Assembly: GCA_009778965.1 (NCBI GenBank)
Contig: WRFE01000006.1
Coordinates: 1-42,119, forward strand
Reading direction: 5' to 3'
Origin: Candidatus Endomicrobium labiotermitis
Lineage (GTDB): Bacteria; Elusimicrobiota; Endomicrobiia; Endomicrobiales; Endomicrobiaceae
Length of the DNA stretch: 42,119 nucleotides
Numbering within the stretch: position 1 is the stretch's first letter; each line of letters opens with the position of its first letter. Positions 15,775 to 27,000 of this stretch are shown here, piece after piece. A program made the translations under genes and the position numbers. The notes under the pieces were generated by a model, which made no database searches, was not told the origin of the DNA, and saw only the letters and a list, made by a program, of their open reading frames with translations.

Positions 15775-17246
15775 ATTGCCTCCTGCGTTGAAGTTATTTT
15801 TATTGCTTCAACCATTGCCTGCGCTTTGTTAAGACATTCCTGATATTCTTTTTCGGGAACGCTGTCGGCAACTACTCCCGCGCCGGCCTGCACGAAAACT
15901 TTACCGTCTTTTTTTACCGCCATGCGTATTCCTATGCATAAATCCATGTTTCCGGTAAAATCTATGTATCCCACAGCTCCGCCGTATGGTCCGCGTTTTA
16001 AATTTTCAAGTTCGTCAATAATTTCACACGCCCTTTTTTTGGGAGCGCCTGAAAGAGTGCCTGCGGGCAATGACGCGTCTAAAGCGTCTAAAGGAGTAAG
16101 CCCTGCCTTAAGCTTCCCCGTAACTTTTGAAGCTATGTGAGAAACATGCGAAAGCTGTTTTATCGTTAAATATTCTTCAACTTTCACGCTGCCAAACTCT
16201 GAAATTTTGCCTAAATCGTTTCTGCCTAAGTCTACAAGCTGATTGTGCTCTGAAAGTTCTTTTTCGTTTTCTAACAGACTTTTAACAAACGCGTTATCTT
16301 CTTGTTTTGTTTTTCCGCGTTTGGTTGTGCCCGCAAGCGGATAAGTGCTTACAATGCCGTTTTTTAACGAAACTAAAGTTTCGGGAGATGCACCCGCAAG
16401 CTGAAAACCGCCGAAATCTATGTAAAACATATACGGCGAAGGGTTTATTGTGCGCAAATTTCTGTAAACAGTTAAAAAGTCGCCGTTAAAATCTGCCTCC
16501 AAACGGTTAGAAAGTACAACTTGAAAAATGTCGCCTTCAGCAATATAATGCTTTGCTTTTTCTACCATTTTACAGTACTTTTCTTTTGAAAACACCTGTT
16601 TGAAATCAAGCGCCGGGGTTTTGCTTTCTTCCATGTTTGAAAGTTTGATATTTGACGATAAAATTAACTTTTTAATCTCTTTTAAATCGTTTACGGCTTT
16701 TTTATAGTTGTTTTCTATATCGTTGGTTTTTATATTAGCAATTAAAACAAGCTTTTGTCTAAAGTGGTCAAAAGCTATTACTTTATCAAAGAGCATAAGA
16801 TAAAAATCCATAAATTCCGCAGGATTTTTAGCCTTAAGTTTTAGCGACGGTTCCGCATACTTTACATAGTCGTAAGCAAAATAGCCCACAAGTCCGCCCG
16901 TAAACGGCGGCAAATAATCAAACCTCGGACTTTTGTAAGAAGCTATTAACTTTTTTAAAAATTCAGACGGATTTTCTTTTACTGTTTTGATTTTTTCGTC
17001 AACAACTGTAATTTTGCTGTCTGTGCCGTAAACGTAAAGTGACGGATCAAAACCTAAGAAAGTATAACGTCCCCATGCGGCGCTGCTTTCAACGCTTTCA
17101 AGCATGTAAACTTTTTTAGAGTTGCTTTTCAGAAGGTTTAAAATTTGAATAGGCGTACGCACATCGGAAAACAGCTCCATGCTTAAAGGCACGACACCGT
17201 ATGATTTTGCGAATTTTTTGACATCTTTTAATTGTATGTTAAACAT
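15771..17246 (-). CDS. trpE: Anthranilate synthase component I
   Basis: A 491-residue chorismate-utilising enzyme making anthranilate from chorismate and ammonia. The N-terminal regulatory domain has the Trp-feedback motif region YMLESVESSAAWGRYTFLG. The catalytic domain shows GDIFQVVLSNRL, SPYMFYIDFGGF, GASPETLV, YPLAGTTKRG, LVDLGRNDLG, SLPAGTLSGAPK and QAGAGVVADS. I use the ATG at 17246 because AAGGAG lies 6 nt upstream; a frame starting at 17279 would add an unsupported leader. As first structural gene after the T-box leader it is controlled by tRNA-Trp charging. Given the TrpG change, it may work mainly with free ammonia. Confidence 0.97.
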   Translation of the reverse strand: MFNIQLKDVKKFAKSYGVVPLSMELFSDVRTPIQILNLLKSNSKKVYMLESVESSAAWGRYTFLGFDPSLYVYGTDSKITVVDEKIKTVKENPSEFLKKLIASYKSPRFDYLPPFTGGLVGYFAYDYVKYAEPSLKLKAKNPAEFMDFYLMLFDKVIAFDHFRQKLVLIANIKTNDIENNYKKAVNDLKEIKKLILSSNIKLSNMEESKTPALDFKQVFSKEKYCKMVEKAKHYIAEGDIFQVVLSNRLEADFNGDFLTVYRNLRTINPSPYMFYIDFGGFQLAGASPETLVSLKNGIVSTYPLAGTTKRGKTKQEDNAFVKSLLENEKELSEHNQLVDLGRNDLGKISEFGSVKVEEYLTIKQLSHVSHIASKVTGKLKAGLTPLDALDASLPAGTLSGAPKKRACEIIDELENLKRGPYGGAVGYIDFTGNMDLCIGIRMAVKKDGKVFVQAGAGVVADSVPEKEYQECLNKAQAMVEAIKITSTQEAI

Positions 17247-17351
17247 GATAATCTCCTTTTTTAGGCATAAAAAACTCAACTGTATCTCTTTTCACTTTAT
17301 TATAAAAACCGCCATCGTTTAATTCTGTTCATCTTCATATTCCGCTCCCAA

Positions 17352-17414
17352 AATAAAAAAATCCGTCCTTGGCATAACATAGTTATAACTACGCTATTAC
17401 GCCAAGGACGGATT
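17352..17414 (-). terminator. T-box-controlled intrinsic terminator before trpE
   Basis: ATCCGTCCTTGGC and GCCAAGGACGGAT form a 13-bp stem (17361-17373 with 17401-17413) followed on the minus strand by TTTTTTATTT. The 5' arm (TCCGTCCTTGG) can instead pair with the T-box motif upstream, giving the antiterminator. Confidence 0.93.
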
Positions 17415-17695
17415 GAAATTATCCGCGGTGCCACCTTGTTTTGCGACAACAAATACAAGCAACTTGTTATCACACTCTTTTTAGAGTACAAACATACTCT
17501 TTGCAATTAACGCATGCTAACGTCGCAGAATACTCAGAATTTTATTTCTTTTGACTGCGCCCTCTGTGGTCCATTTGATAATCTGCGTTGTACGGGAATC
17601 TCAGCTGCGCCCGCTCTCTGTAACTGCACAATTACCGTTATCTCCACATCTACGGTTTGGAAACAAATGACCTTTTGAATCATTTGTTATTAAGT
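17352..17695 (-). promoter_or_regulatory. Tryptophan T-box riboswitch leader of the trp operon
   Basis: About 340 nt of 5' leader. Reading on the minus strand, stem I contains AGAGAGC and a specifier loop ATCAAATGGACCAC with codon UGG (Trp) at 17571-17573. The conserved T-box AAGGTGGCACCGCGG lies at 17423-17437, and the terminator follows. The bulge reads UGGC, whose last base would pair with G73, the discriminator of bacterial tRNA-Trp. Uncharged tRNA-Trp should stabilise the antiterminator and turn on trpE-A. Confidence 0.93.
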
Positions 17696-17702
17696 TATTC
17701 AA

Positions 17703-17732
17703 ATATTACAAAATTAAAATATAGAATGTCAA
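17703..17732 (-). promoter_or_regulatory. Sigma70-type promoter of the trp operon
   Basis: On the minus strand a perfect TTGACA (17727-17732) is followed after 18 nt by TAATAT (17703-17708), just upstream of the T-box leader. Start of transcription is expected near 17695. Confidence 0.7.
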
Positions 17733-17765
17733 ATTGACAAAAGCAATTAGTACTCCCACTCTTTT

Positions 17766-17837
17766 GTCATACCGGCGAAAGCCGGTATCCACGTTTAACT
17801 ATAAAACTAAATGGATTCCGTTTTTCAACGGAATGAC
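17766..17837. repeat. Composite palindromic repeat upstream of the trp promoter
   Basis: GTCATACCGGCGAAAGCCGG to TATCCA and, after an AT spacer, TGGATTCCG to CGGAATGAC. Same layout as 39220-39285, and a half-site is shared with it. Confidence 0.8.
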
Positions 17838-17933
17838 AGACAACCCAAAATTCTCGTTCATCCCCGCGGTATGCGGCAACTAACAACAATCTTCTGTCTG
17901 TCGCAAACAAAACCGGTATTGGACGACAAAAAC

Positions 17934-17970
17934 AAACAACGGCGATAACATTTTGTTGTCGCCGTTGTTT
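17934..17970 (-). terminator. Rho-independent terminator of the giant adhesin gene
   Basis: AAACAACGGCGA (17934-17945) pairs with TCGCCGTTGTTT (17959-17970) and the stem extends inward. On the minus strand it is followed by GTTTTTGTC. It lies 33 nt beyond the stop codon of the giant gene. The rest of 17838-18002 has no gene. Confidence 0.8.
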
Positions 17971-18002
17971 CGTAATTCGTCATTCGTAATTTGTAATTGC
18001 CT

Positions 18003-21000
18003 TTATTCTACTATTATCTCTACTCTTCTGTTTTTCGCTCTGCCTGCCGCTGTCGCGTTTGATTCTATCGGCTTAGTTTTTCCGTGTCCTATCTTTTCCA
18101 TCTTATCGGAATCTATTCCCAATTCTGCCAATTTATTATATACAGTTTCCGCTCTTCTCATTGATAACGCTTCATTATACTCATTTGTTCCTATTTCGTC
18201 AGTATGTCCTTCTACCGTTACTTTGATGTAATCCAATTTCCTTAACTCTCTTGCCATTCCGCCTACTGCTTTCTTTGCGTCCGGAGTTAAGTCAGCTTTA
18301 TCAAAATCAAATAATGCTCTTGTCAATCTGAATCCTTTCGCTTTCGGCTTTCCTTTCACTTCAATCAACTCTATTTCTTTACTCTTTTCTTTTTCTTTAA
18401 ACATTGTTATTTCATTTTCTACTTTTTCACTGCTTTCTTTCGCTTCCACAGAAAACTTTCCTGCTCTCTCTGCCGCTTCTTTCGCTAACCGCGCGGCTTC
18501 TTCCGCTTTCCCGGCTGCCTCGGATGCTTTCGCTGCAGCCAGCCTTGCTCTGCTTTCTCTTAACTGTTTTTCCGATTTAGTCAATCCTTCCGTTTCTTTT
18601 GCCGCTATAGTCGCCTTTTCCGCTGCCTCTTTGGCTGACTGCGCTGCATTTCCTGCTTTATCTGCCGCAAGTCCTGCTTTATTTGCGTCTTCTTTTGCTT
18701 TATTTGCCGCGTCTTTTGAACTTTCTATTGTTGTCGCGTTTTCGGCTTCTTTTGCGTGAACTTCTGCTTTTGCTGCCGCTTCCAATGCTTCTTTCAATGC
18801 TTCCTGCGCCATCTCATTATACTTATATGCTTCCCTTGATTCTTCTATAGCTTTCTTTTCCAACATTCCTTTCTTCGCGTTTCCAAATCTGTACCCTGCT
18901 CCCGCTTGTCCTGTTACCTGATTAAATCTCTCCGCTTTCTCATACGATCCCATCGCGAATACTTCTACTCCTTTCCATACATCCGCGCTGAATCCTATTT
19001 CCGCTTTTCCTGAAAATAAGTTATTTCCGGCACCGTATATTGTCATTTCTTCATCCAAATTATTCAACGTTGCCTTAAATATACCTTTGCTGCCTCTCAA
19101 ATTATATCTGGCTCCCAATTCTCCGTACCATCTCAATGCTCCTATCTCTTTTTCCGCTCTAAAGCCCGCTACTGCATTCAATATCTCAAACTGATTGTCT
19201 TTCACCGTCAGCACCGCCGCAGCGTTATCAAAACCTTTTTCTCTAAATCCGCTTGTCTTTATAAAGCTTCCGTCTAACCCTGCAAACGGACTTATGTTTG
19301 CTATATTACTTTCCAATATTTTGTAAAACGCTTCTACATTTGCATTGATATTCCAGCCGTCATAACTGCTTTCTGTCCAGGATTGAAGCAACGCTTGCTG
19401 TCTTTTCCCTTCATACTGCTGATATCCGCCGCTTAGTTCACCTCTAAATGTCCAATTTCCCTTAAAGCTTCCTAAATACAATCCGCCGCGATAATCATTT
19501 ATATCTATTATGTCATCCCACTGATGCGTATCGTGCTGGCCGCCGCTCAGGTAATATCCAATCATAAAGTTGCTGCTGTCGCTGTATTTTTCTAACCCTA
19601 ATATCATATAGCCGTTTCTTGCTTTAAAATCGCCGCTGTTAGAATCTTGTTCCATCTTATATTGCGAGCCATATATTCCCGCCCACAAATTATATCCCTC
19701 ATATCCGCTGTCTCTTCTGTCTAGAATTCTGTGATATGCCTGTCTTACCTGCTGACCGCTCATTAACAACGCATTTGCGTATATTCCTCCCGACACTTCT
19801 TCCATTACTCTCATTTTTCCTGCGTCGTCCATTGAGTCCATTGTTCCGATTATCTTTGATATATCGTTTATTTTATCAGCGTCTCCTCCTGCTGTTATAT
19901 TGTCTATTATTTTTGCTACTTCAGTATTATTATGATCTAAGCCGGGAATATTCAGATAATCCGTATTCGCGTTCTTCAAATGTAAAATTACGTTTTCCCC
20001 GTCTCTCTCAATCAATATTTCAAGCGACGGATACAATGTTTTGAGTTCACTATACATTCCGGTTAATCCGTTTGATTCCAAAACAGTGTATTGCTTATAT
20101 ATCTCAAATCCGCGTCTTAAATCCAAATCTATACGGCTTCCCGGATTTATCGTCGCAGTTCCGTGTACTTTCAGCATATCATTCCAAGGATCTATCGGAC
20201 TTTCTGATGTTCCTTCGTTTATTCTTATTGCCAAATCTCCGTTCTCAATATAGTTTCCGTTTATTGTCAAAACTCCAAATTTGTTTTCAGGCAGTCCGCT
20301 TGCATGTCCCGGTTTTACTATTCCGTTATTTGTCACATTTCCTGTTATTGCGCCTGTTCCGCTTAATATTGCAAAATTAGCTACTGTTAAATTTTGCGAA
20401 GCAAAATTACTTGTCAATATTTCTAATTCGCCGGCATTAATATAAGTATTATTTATATTTGATCCTGCTCCGGTTATTATTGCCTTACCTAATCCGTTTT
20501 TCGCAAAATCTCCGTCATTGCCAATTACATTTCCGCTTATAGTCACTGTCGCGGCGCTGATATCTAAATCTATTGTTGATGTATATGTAGACGCATATAT
20601 ATTATTTAACAATACAATATCCATACTGTTTGTAAGATTCAGCGTTCCGTTGTCAAAGTATATATCGCCGGTTCCTATTGTATAACTTGTTCTTGCTATT
20701 CCCTCATTTATACTCAATCTTCCGTTTATCGCGTTTACGTCGCTGTTTAATATCAATACTCCGTCTCCCGCCTTGGTTATTTCCGTATTATTGTTAGATG
20801 TTATAGCGTCCGACATTGTCATTGTACTGCCGGTTATATTCAAATTCAGCTCCGCGTACTCTTCCAAATGGAACGCATTTGTTACTCCCATCGCCGTATT
20901 TCCTGATATTTCCGTATCTTCCGTCTGCTCTATGTTTAATACTGCAAGTTCACTATCGGCTCCTTTCATAAATATTGCTCCGCCCAGTCCGTTTAATGCC

Positions 21001-24000
21001 TTGTTGTTTGTAAGCGTTATATTTTTCGTATTAACTGTTGAATCGGCTCCTATATATATCGCTCCGCCGCTGCTTCTTGCTATATTACCGATAAGCTCTG
21101 TTGTTGAACCGTTGAAATTTACATCTTTTCCTTCCAAATATAAAAATCCGCCGTTATTCGCCTGATTGCCTATCGCAGCTATATTCGCATCTCCAAAATT
21201 TAAATAAGAGCTATTGTCCCAGTAAACAACTCCGTTGCCGTTTGTTGAATTGTTATATTTAAACGCTATATTCTGCGCATTAAACGTTACACTGGAAACA
21301 TCTGTTAAATACAATACGCTGCCAGCAGAAGCTGCATTTGAACTAAACTCTATATTATTTGCAGTAAAACTCATACTTGACTGTTTTGCATATAGCACTC
21401 CACCATGACCATTAATAGCGTTTACACTGTTTGAACTGAAGATTATATTTCCAACCTTCGCTGTAAAACTCATTGTTGAATATTGAGAATATATTGCTCC
21501 ACCTTGCATTCCCGCGCTGTTTGAACTAAAAATTATATTCCGGTCTGCTGTAAAGTTCATTGACGATATATCTGCTGATATCGCTCCGCCGGAATTCATA
21601 ACCGCGGAATTTGAACTAAATATTATATCCCTGCCTGCGGTAAAACTCATTGATGATATATGTGCTGATATCGCTCCGCCAAAATTAGCACTGTTTGAAC
21701 TGAACATTATATCCCTGCCTGATGCAAAACATATTGTTGAAAAACCTGCTGATATCACTCCGCCAGCATTACCTGCATTATTTGAGCTAAAAGTTATATC
21801 TCCAACTGTCGTTGTAAAACTCATACTTGAACCATGTGCTGATATCGCTCCGCCACCCCAAGCACTGTTTGAACTGAATATTATGCTATTGGCATTGAAA
21901 CTCATTGTTGACTGCAATACATATATTGCTCCACCAAAACTAAAAGCATTACCGTTTGAATTGAATACAATATTATTGGCGTTGAAACTCATTGTTGACT
22001 GCAATACACATATTGCTCCACCAAGACCTGCATTGTTTGAACTGAATTCTATACTCTGTCCTTCAAAGTCAATTTCTGAATTAATCGCATATATAGCTCC
22101 ACCTTGCATCCCCACCCTGTTTGAATTGAACAATATATTATTAGATGTAAAGTTAATTGTTGATTGATATGAATATATTGCGCCACCACCAGCATTATTG
22201 GATTTATTATTTACGAAACTTACAGAATCTCCGTTAAATAATAAATTCGAACTTTCTGAATATATCGCTCCGCCGGAACTGTACGCTATATTTCCGATAA
22301 ATGACACTGACGAAAACGACATCAATCCACTATTATATACCGCTCCGCCCGATACCGCTGTGTTTGACGTAAATATTACATTTTCTATCATTACGTCTTC
22401 TAACGTTAAATTACCGCTGTTATTTATCACTCCGCCGTTTGCAGAATTTACAAAATTCTTAAATACCGCGTTTTGAATTGCAAGTTGTTTAGCGTCTAGT
22501 GTCATTCCTTTGTTCAAGAGTCCCGAAGAATTTATTGTATGCCCTTCCGCGTCTATCGTAAAGTTACTTCCTGTAGGCGCTAAAAACGGATCTTCATCTT
22601 CATCAAGAATTGCTTCTATATCCTGCCACAATGACAGTGTATTGCCCGATGTCTCCGCTTGATATAAAGCCACAAAAGTGTTCCACGGTAATGCTCCGTA
22701 AATAAGCCAGCCTATGTAGTCACCCTGTAAACCGCTCCACTCAAAGCGATAGCCGTATTTATCTCCGCCTGATATGTTGCCTATCGTAAATATTCCGCTT
22801 GCCCAATCCGCCGACATTATTGCCGTTGAACTTCCTACTACGCCCAATGTCACCGTCGTTACATGCAGTTTGCTTTGGTCTGTCAGCGTTGTAGTTGTCG
22901 TTCTTATAAACGTTGTTGACGCTCCGGTTCCGCCCGCAAGCCAATCCACATTTACGCCTAATGTTCCATTTGTCATATTAAGTTTATTTGCATAAGCGCT
23001 AGTAGCGAAATATACACCTCCGCCTTGTATTGCTAATTCGCCCGTTATATTCGCTCTTGAACCTGATGAAAAATATACATTGCCGCTTTGGTTAGTAAAT
23101 ACTCCGCCTATGTTATTTATCGAACCAAAATTAAAATAAACATTCCCGCTGTTTGTTTTATTAATATTTCCTGTTCCTTCTATTCCGCCATTAAATATTA
23201 CGTTTCCTGCTCCGCTAAAGTTTAGAGTCGCTCCCGACGCGTTAAATATATCTCTTCCTGCTAAAGCAGTGTTGCCTATAAATATTACGCTGCTGCCTGC
23301 GTTCGGCATAAAATTAATCGTACCTGTATTATATATTGCTCCGCCGCTCGATGCCGCCACATTCATATTAAACACTGCCGATGTTATGCTTGATACTCCT
23401 GTGTTATACAACGCTCCGCCTGCATTGCTTGACGCGTTCATATAAAATGTCGATGAACTTAATGTTATAGCCCCCGCATTATATATTGCGCCGCCTCCGA
23501 GCGTTGCTCCCGTTGACCTGTTAAACGCAAAATATGCCGATATACTCGAGTTTATTACTCCCGATGCATTGTATATAGCTCCGCCGCTCGTCGCCGTATT
23601 TGTCGTAAATATTACATGTCCCAATGTTATTAACGAACCTGCCGCCATATTATATATCGCTCCGCCAAGATTTGATCTGTTCTCTCTGAATGTCGATGAC
23701 AAAAGCGTTACTGCTCCGTTACTATTATTATGCAATGCTCCGCCTTGATTAGTCGCGCTATTTCCTACAAATGTCGATGACAACAACGTCACTGCTCCAT
23801 TCTCATTATACAACGCTCCGCCTTGACTGGTTGCATTATTACCTGTAAACGTCAAATGCGTTGTAGATGAGGTTATTATACCGTTAGCATTCCTCATTGC
23901 TCCGCCGTACCTAGTCGCAGTATTGCTTGTAAAATTTATTATACTTCCGCTTTCTATTTCAATTACCGCTACACCATTCCATCCGTTGTATATAGCTCCG

Positions 24001-27000
24001 CCGTCACCTGCCTGATTGAAACTAAATACGTTGTTTGAACCGCTCTCAAATTTTATATTGCCCGACCATTCATTCAATATTGCTCCGCCACGGCTGCCCG
24101 TCGCCGCATTTGCCGTATTTAACGTAAACATTGTTTCATTTCTAAAATTTACTTTTCCGCTTCCCGCGTTATATATCGCTCCGCCGCCGACACTTGTCGA
24201 TGTCGCGCTATTTGAACTAAATATTACTTTTTCCAAATTTATCGTCGCAGATGTTCCATTATTGTATATCGCTCCTCCGCTTCCTCCGTTTAATGCCGTA
24301 TTCATATAAAATGTCGCTGAAGACAGCGTTACTGTTCCCGCATTATTTATTGCTCCGCCTCCGTCATTTACTCCTGCTCCGGTCGATCTATTAAACGAAA
24401 ACATTGCTGATGCGCTTACTCCAGTTGAATTGATTACTCCGCCTGAAACATTGCGTATCGCACCGCCGCTCGCCGCAGTATTTGTCGCAAATATGACTTT
24501 TTCCATATATATATTTGCAGAAGCTCCGGTATTGTATATTGCTCCGCCCTGCAGCGCTGTGTTCTCTCTAAATGTCGAAGACGCTATATTCACTCTTCCT
24601 AAATTATATATCGCTCCGCCTCCGTTGGCTCCGGTTGTTGCCGTCGCTCTATTAAACTCAAATATTACTGACGCAATTGCTCCAGTTGAATTTATTACTC
24701 CGTTTGCGGCATTATATATCGCTCCGCCGACTGCTGCAGTATTTGTCGTAAATATTACTTTTTCCAAATATATATTTGCCGAAGCTCCGCTATTATATAT
24801 CCCGCCGCCCTGCAATGCCGTATTCTCTCTAAATGTCGATGACGCCATACTTATTGTTCCTAAATTATATACCGCTCCGCCTCCGATTGTTCCCGTCGCT
24901 CTATTAAACTCAAACAACGCAGATATTGTCGAGTTTATTACTCCCGAATTATTGTATATCGCTCCGCCAGAAGTCGCCGTATTTGTCGTAAATATTACAT
25001 TCGTCAAATTCACTCTTGAACCCGCCGCAATATTATACAGCGCTCCGCCTTGGTTTGACATGTTCTGCCTAAATGTCGATGACAGTAACGTTACCGTTCC
25101 GTTATCATTATGCAATGCTCCGCCTTGACTGACCGCATTATTGCCGGTAAACGTCAACTCCGTTGTCGATGATATTATTATCCCATTAGCATTCCTTATC
25201 GCGCCGCCGCTCAATGCCGCCGTATTGCTTGTAAAATTCATTATGCTTCCGCTTTCTATTTCAATTACGGCCACTGCCCAATACCCATTGTATATCGCTC
25301 CGCCTTCACTTGCTCTATTAAAACTAAACATGTTGTTTGAGCCGCTTATAAATTTTATATTGCCGTTATAATCGTTTAATATCGCTCCGCCTCTGTTGGA
25401 CGCAGCATTTAACGTAAACAAATTATTATTCGTAAAGTTCATTTTCCCGTCACTGTTAAATACGGCTCCGCCGCCAAAGCCGTATTCGCCTGTCGACGTC
25501 GCAGTGTTTGAACTAAACGTCACGTTATTCAAATTCAATATTGCCTGTATTCCGCTGTTATATATTGCTCCGCCGTTGCCGCCGTTTGTTGCAGTGTTCG
25601 TCGTAAAACTTACTGACGAAATTGTCATATAACCCGCATTTAATACCGCTCCGCCGCCGATTGCGTTTGATGATGACGTATTTAAAGAAAATACTATTCC
25701 CGAACCTGATATCGTAACTGTCGAGTTTGCAGCATTATACAACGCTCCGCCATTTTCTAATGCTGAATTGCCTATAAATGATATTCCCGTTCCCGCTATT
25801 GTTACTGTTGAGCCTATATTATATATCGCCCCACCGCTTCCGCCTGACGCTGAATTACCTGTAAACGTCGTACCTGCCATTATATTCACCGTGCCGCTGC
25901 TGTTATTAAATATCGCGCCGCCACTCGACATTGCCGTATTGTATTCAAACTTTGTTCCGGTAAGTCTTACATACCCGGTTGCAAGCGTATTAAATATCGC
26001 TCCGCCGTTACCCTGATTTTGCGCGCTGTTGCTAGTGAATGTTACCGCGCCCAAATCCATATACCCTCTGTTGTTTATCGCTCCGCCGCCTGACGTCGCA
26101 TTTGACGTGCTTCTGTTATTCGTAAACTTTACAAGATTAGCGTTTGTAAATGTTATTGTTGAACCTGTATCATTATATATCGCTCCGCCCGCAAATGCGT
26201 AGTTGCCCCTGAATTCTGCAGTTGAATTAAACGTATAACTTGTATTTGCCACTACAAATATTGCGCCGCCGACATTCGCGCTGTTGGTTGTAAAATACAC
26301 CGCATTGTTAAATACTTGTCCGCTTTGCAAATACAATGCTCCGCCTTGATTGCCCGCGCTGTTTAGCGTAAAAGACGATACAACGCTGTCAAAATGTATT
26401 TTTGTATTCGCGCCGCCATATATCGCTCCGCCTTGCAAACCAGCGCTGTTTGAACTGAATTCTATACTTTCGCCCGCAAATTCAATTTCCGAATTAACCG
26501 CAAATATCGCACCGCCTTGATTGCCCGCACTGTTTGAACTGAATTTTATATCTCCTCTTGCCGCGCTGTAAAAACTCATCGGCGCGTCATCTACATATAT
26601 CGCGCCGCCTTGGCTATTCACTCTGTTTCCTGTAAAATAGGCTTCGTTAAATATAGCTTCTCCTCCGATTATATATATAAATCCGCCGCTGTTTGAAGCC
26701 CTGTTGTTCTCCGCGTATAATTTAGTATTGCTGAAATCTACTGTACCGTCATTGCCCAACGCTATTACTCCTCCGTACGCCGCTGTGCTGTTTGCCATAC
26801 TCATATTAGTAGTGGAACCCCAGAATCTAAATATCGTTTCGCCTTCTCCGTACAGAGATCCTCCGTATGTCGCATAATTATCTGCTATTGTCATATCATT
26901 CCACGTCATATCTATTATTTTTGTTCCGCTTGAATATAAAAATCCTCCGTACTCCGCCATATTTTCTATTGCATAAAATTTCGCGCTGCCAAAATTTATA

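Noticed and set aside
17300-17506. 68-codon minus-strand open frame before trpE
   Set aside because: It lies across the T-box motif and terminator. The RNA structure explains the sequence.
24430-25128. Long plus-strand open frames opposite the adhesin (also 27133-27597, 33187-33819, 31378-31866) with repeated IAPP
   Set aside because: They are the antisense reading of the GGAIY repeats. They have no ribosome sites, end at random, and owe their openness to the low stop content opposite the repeats.
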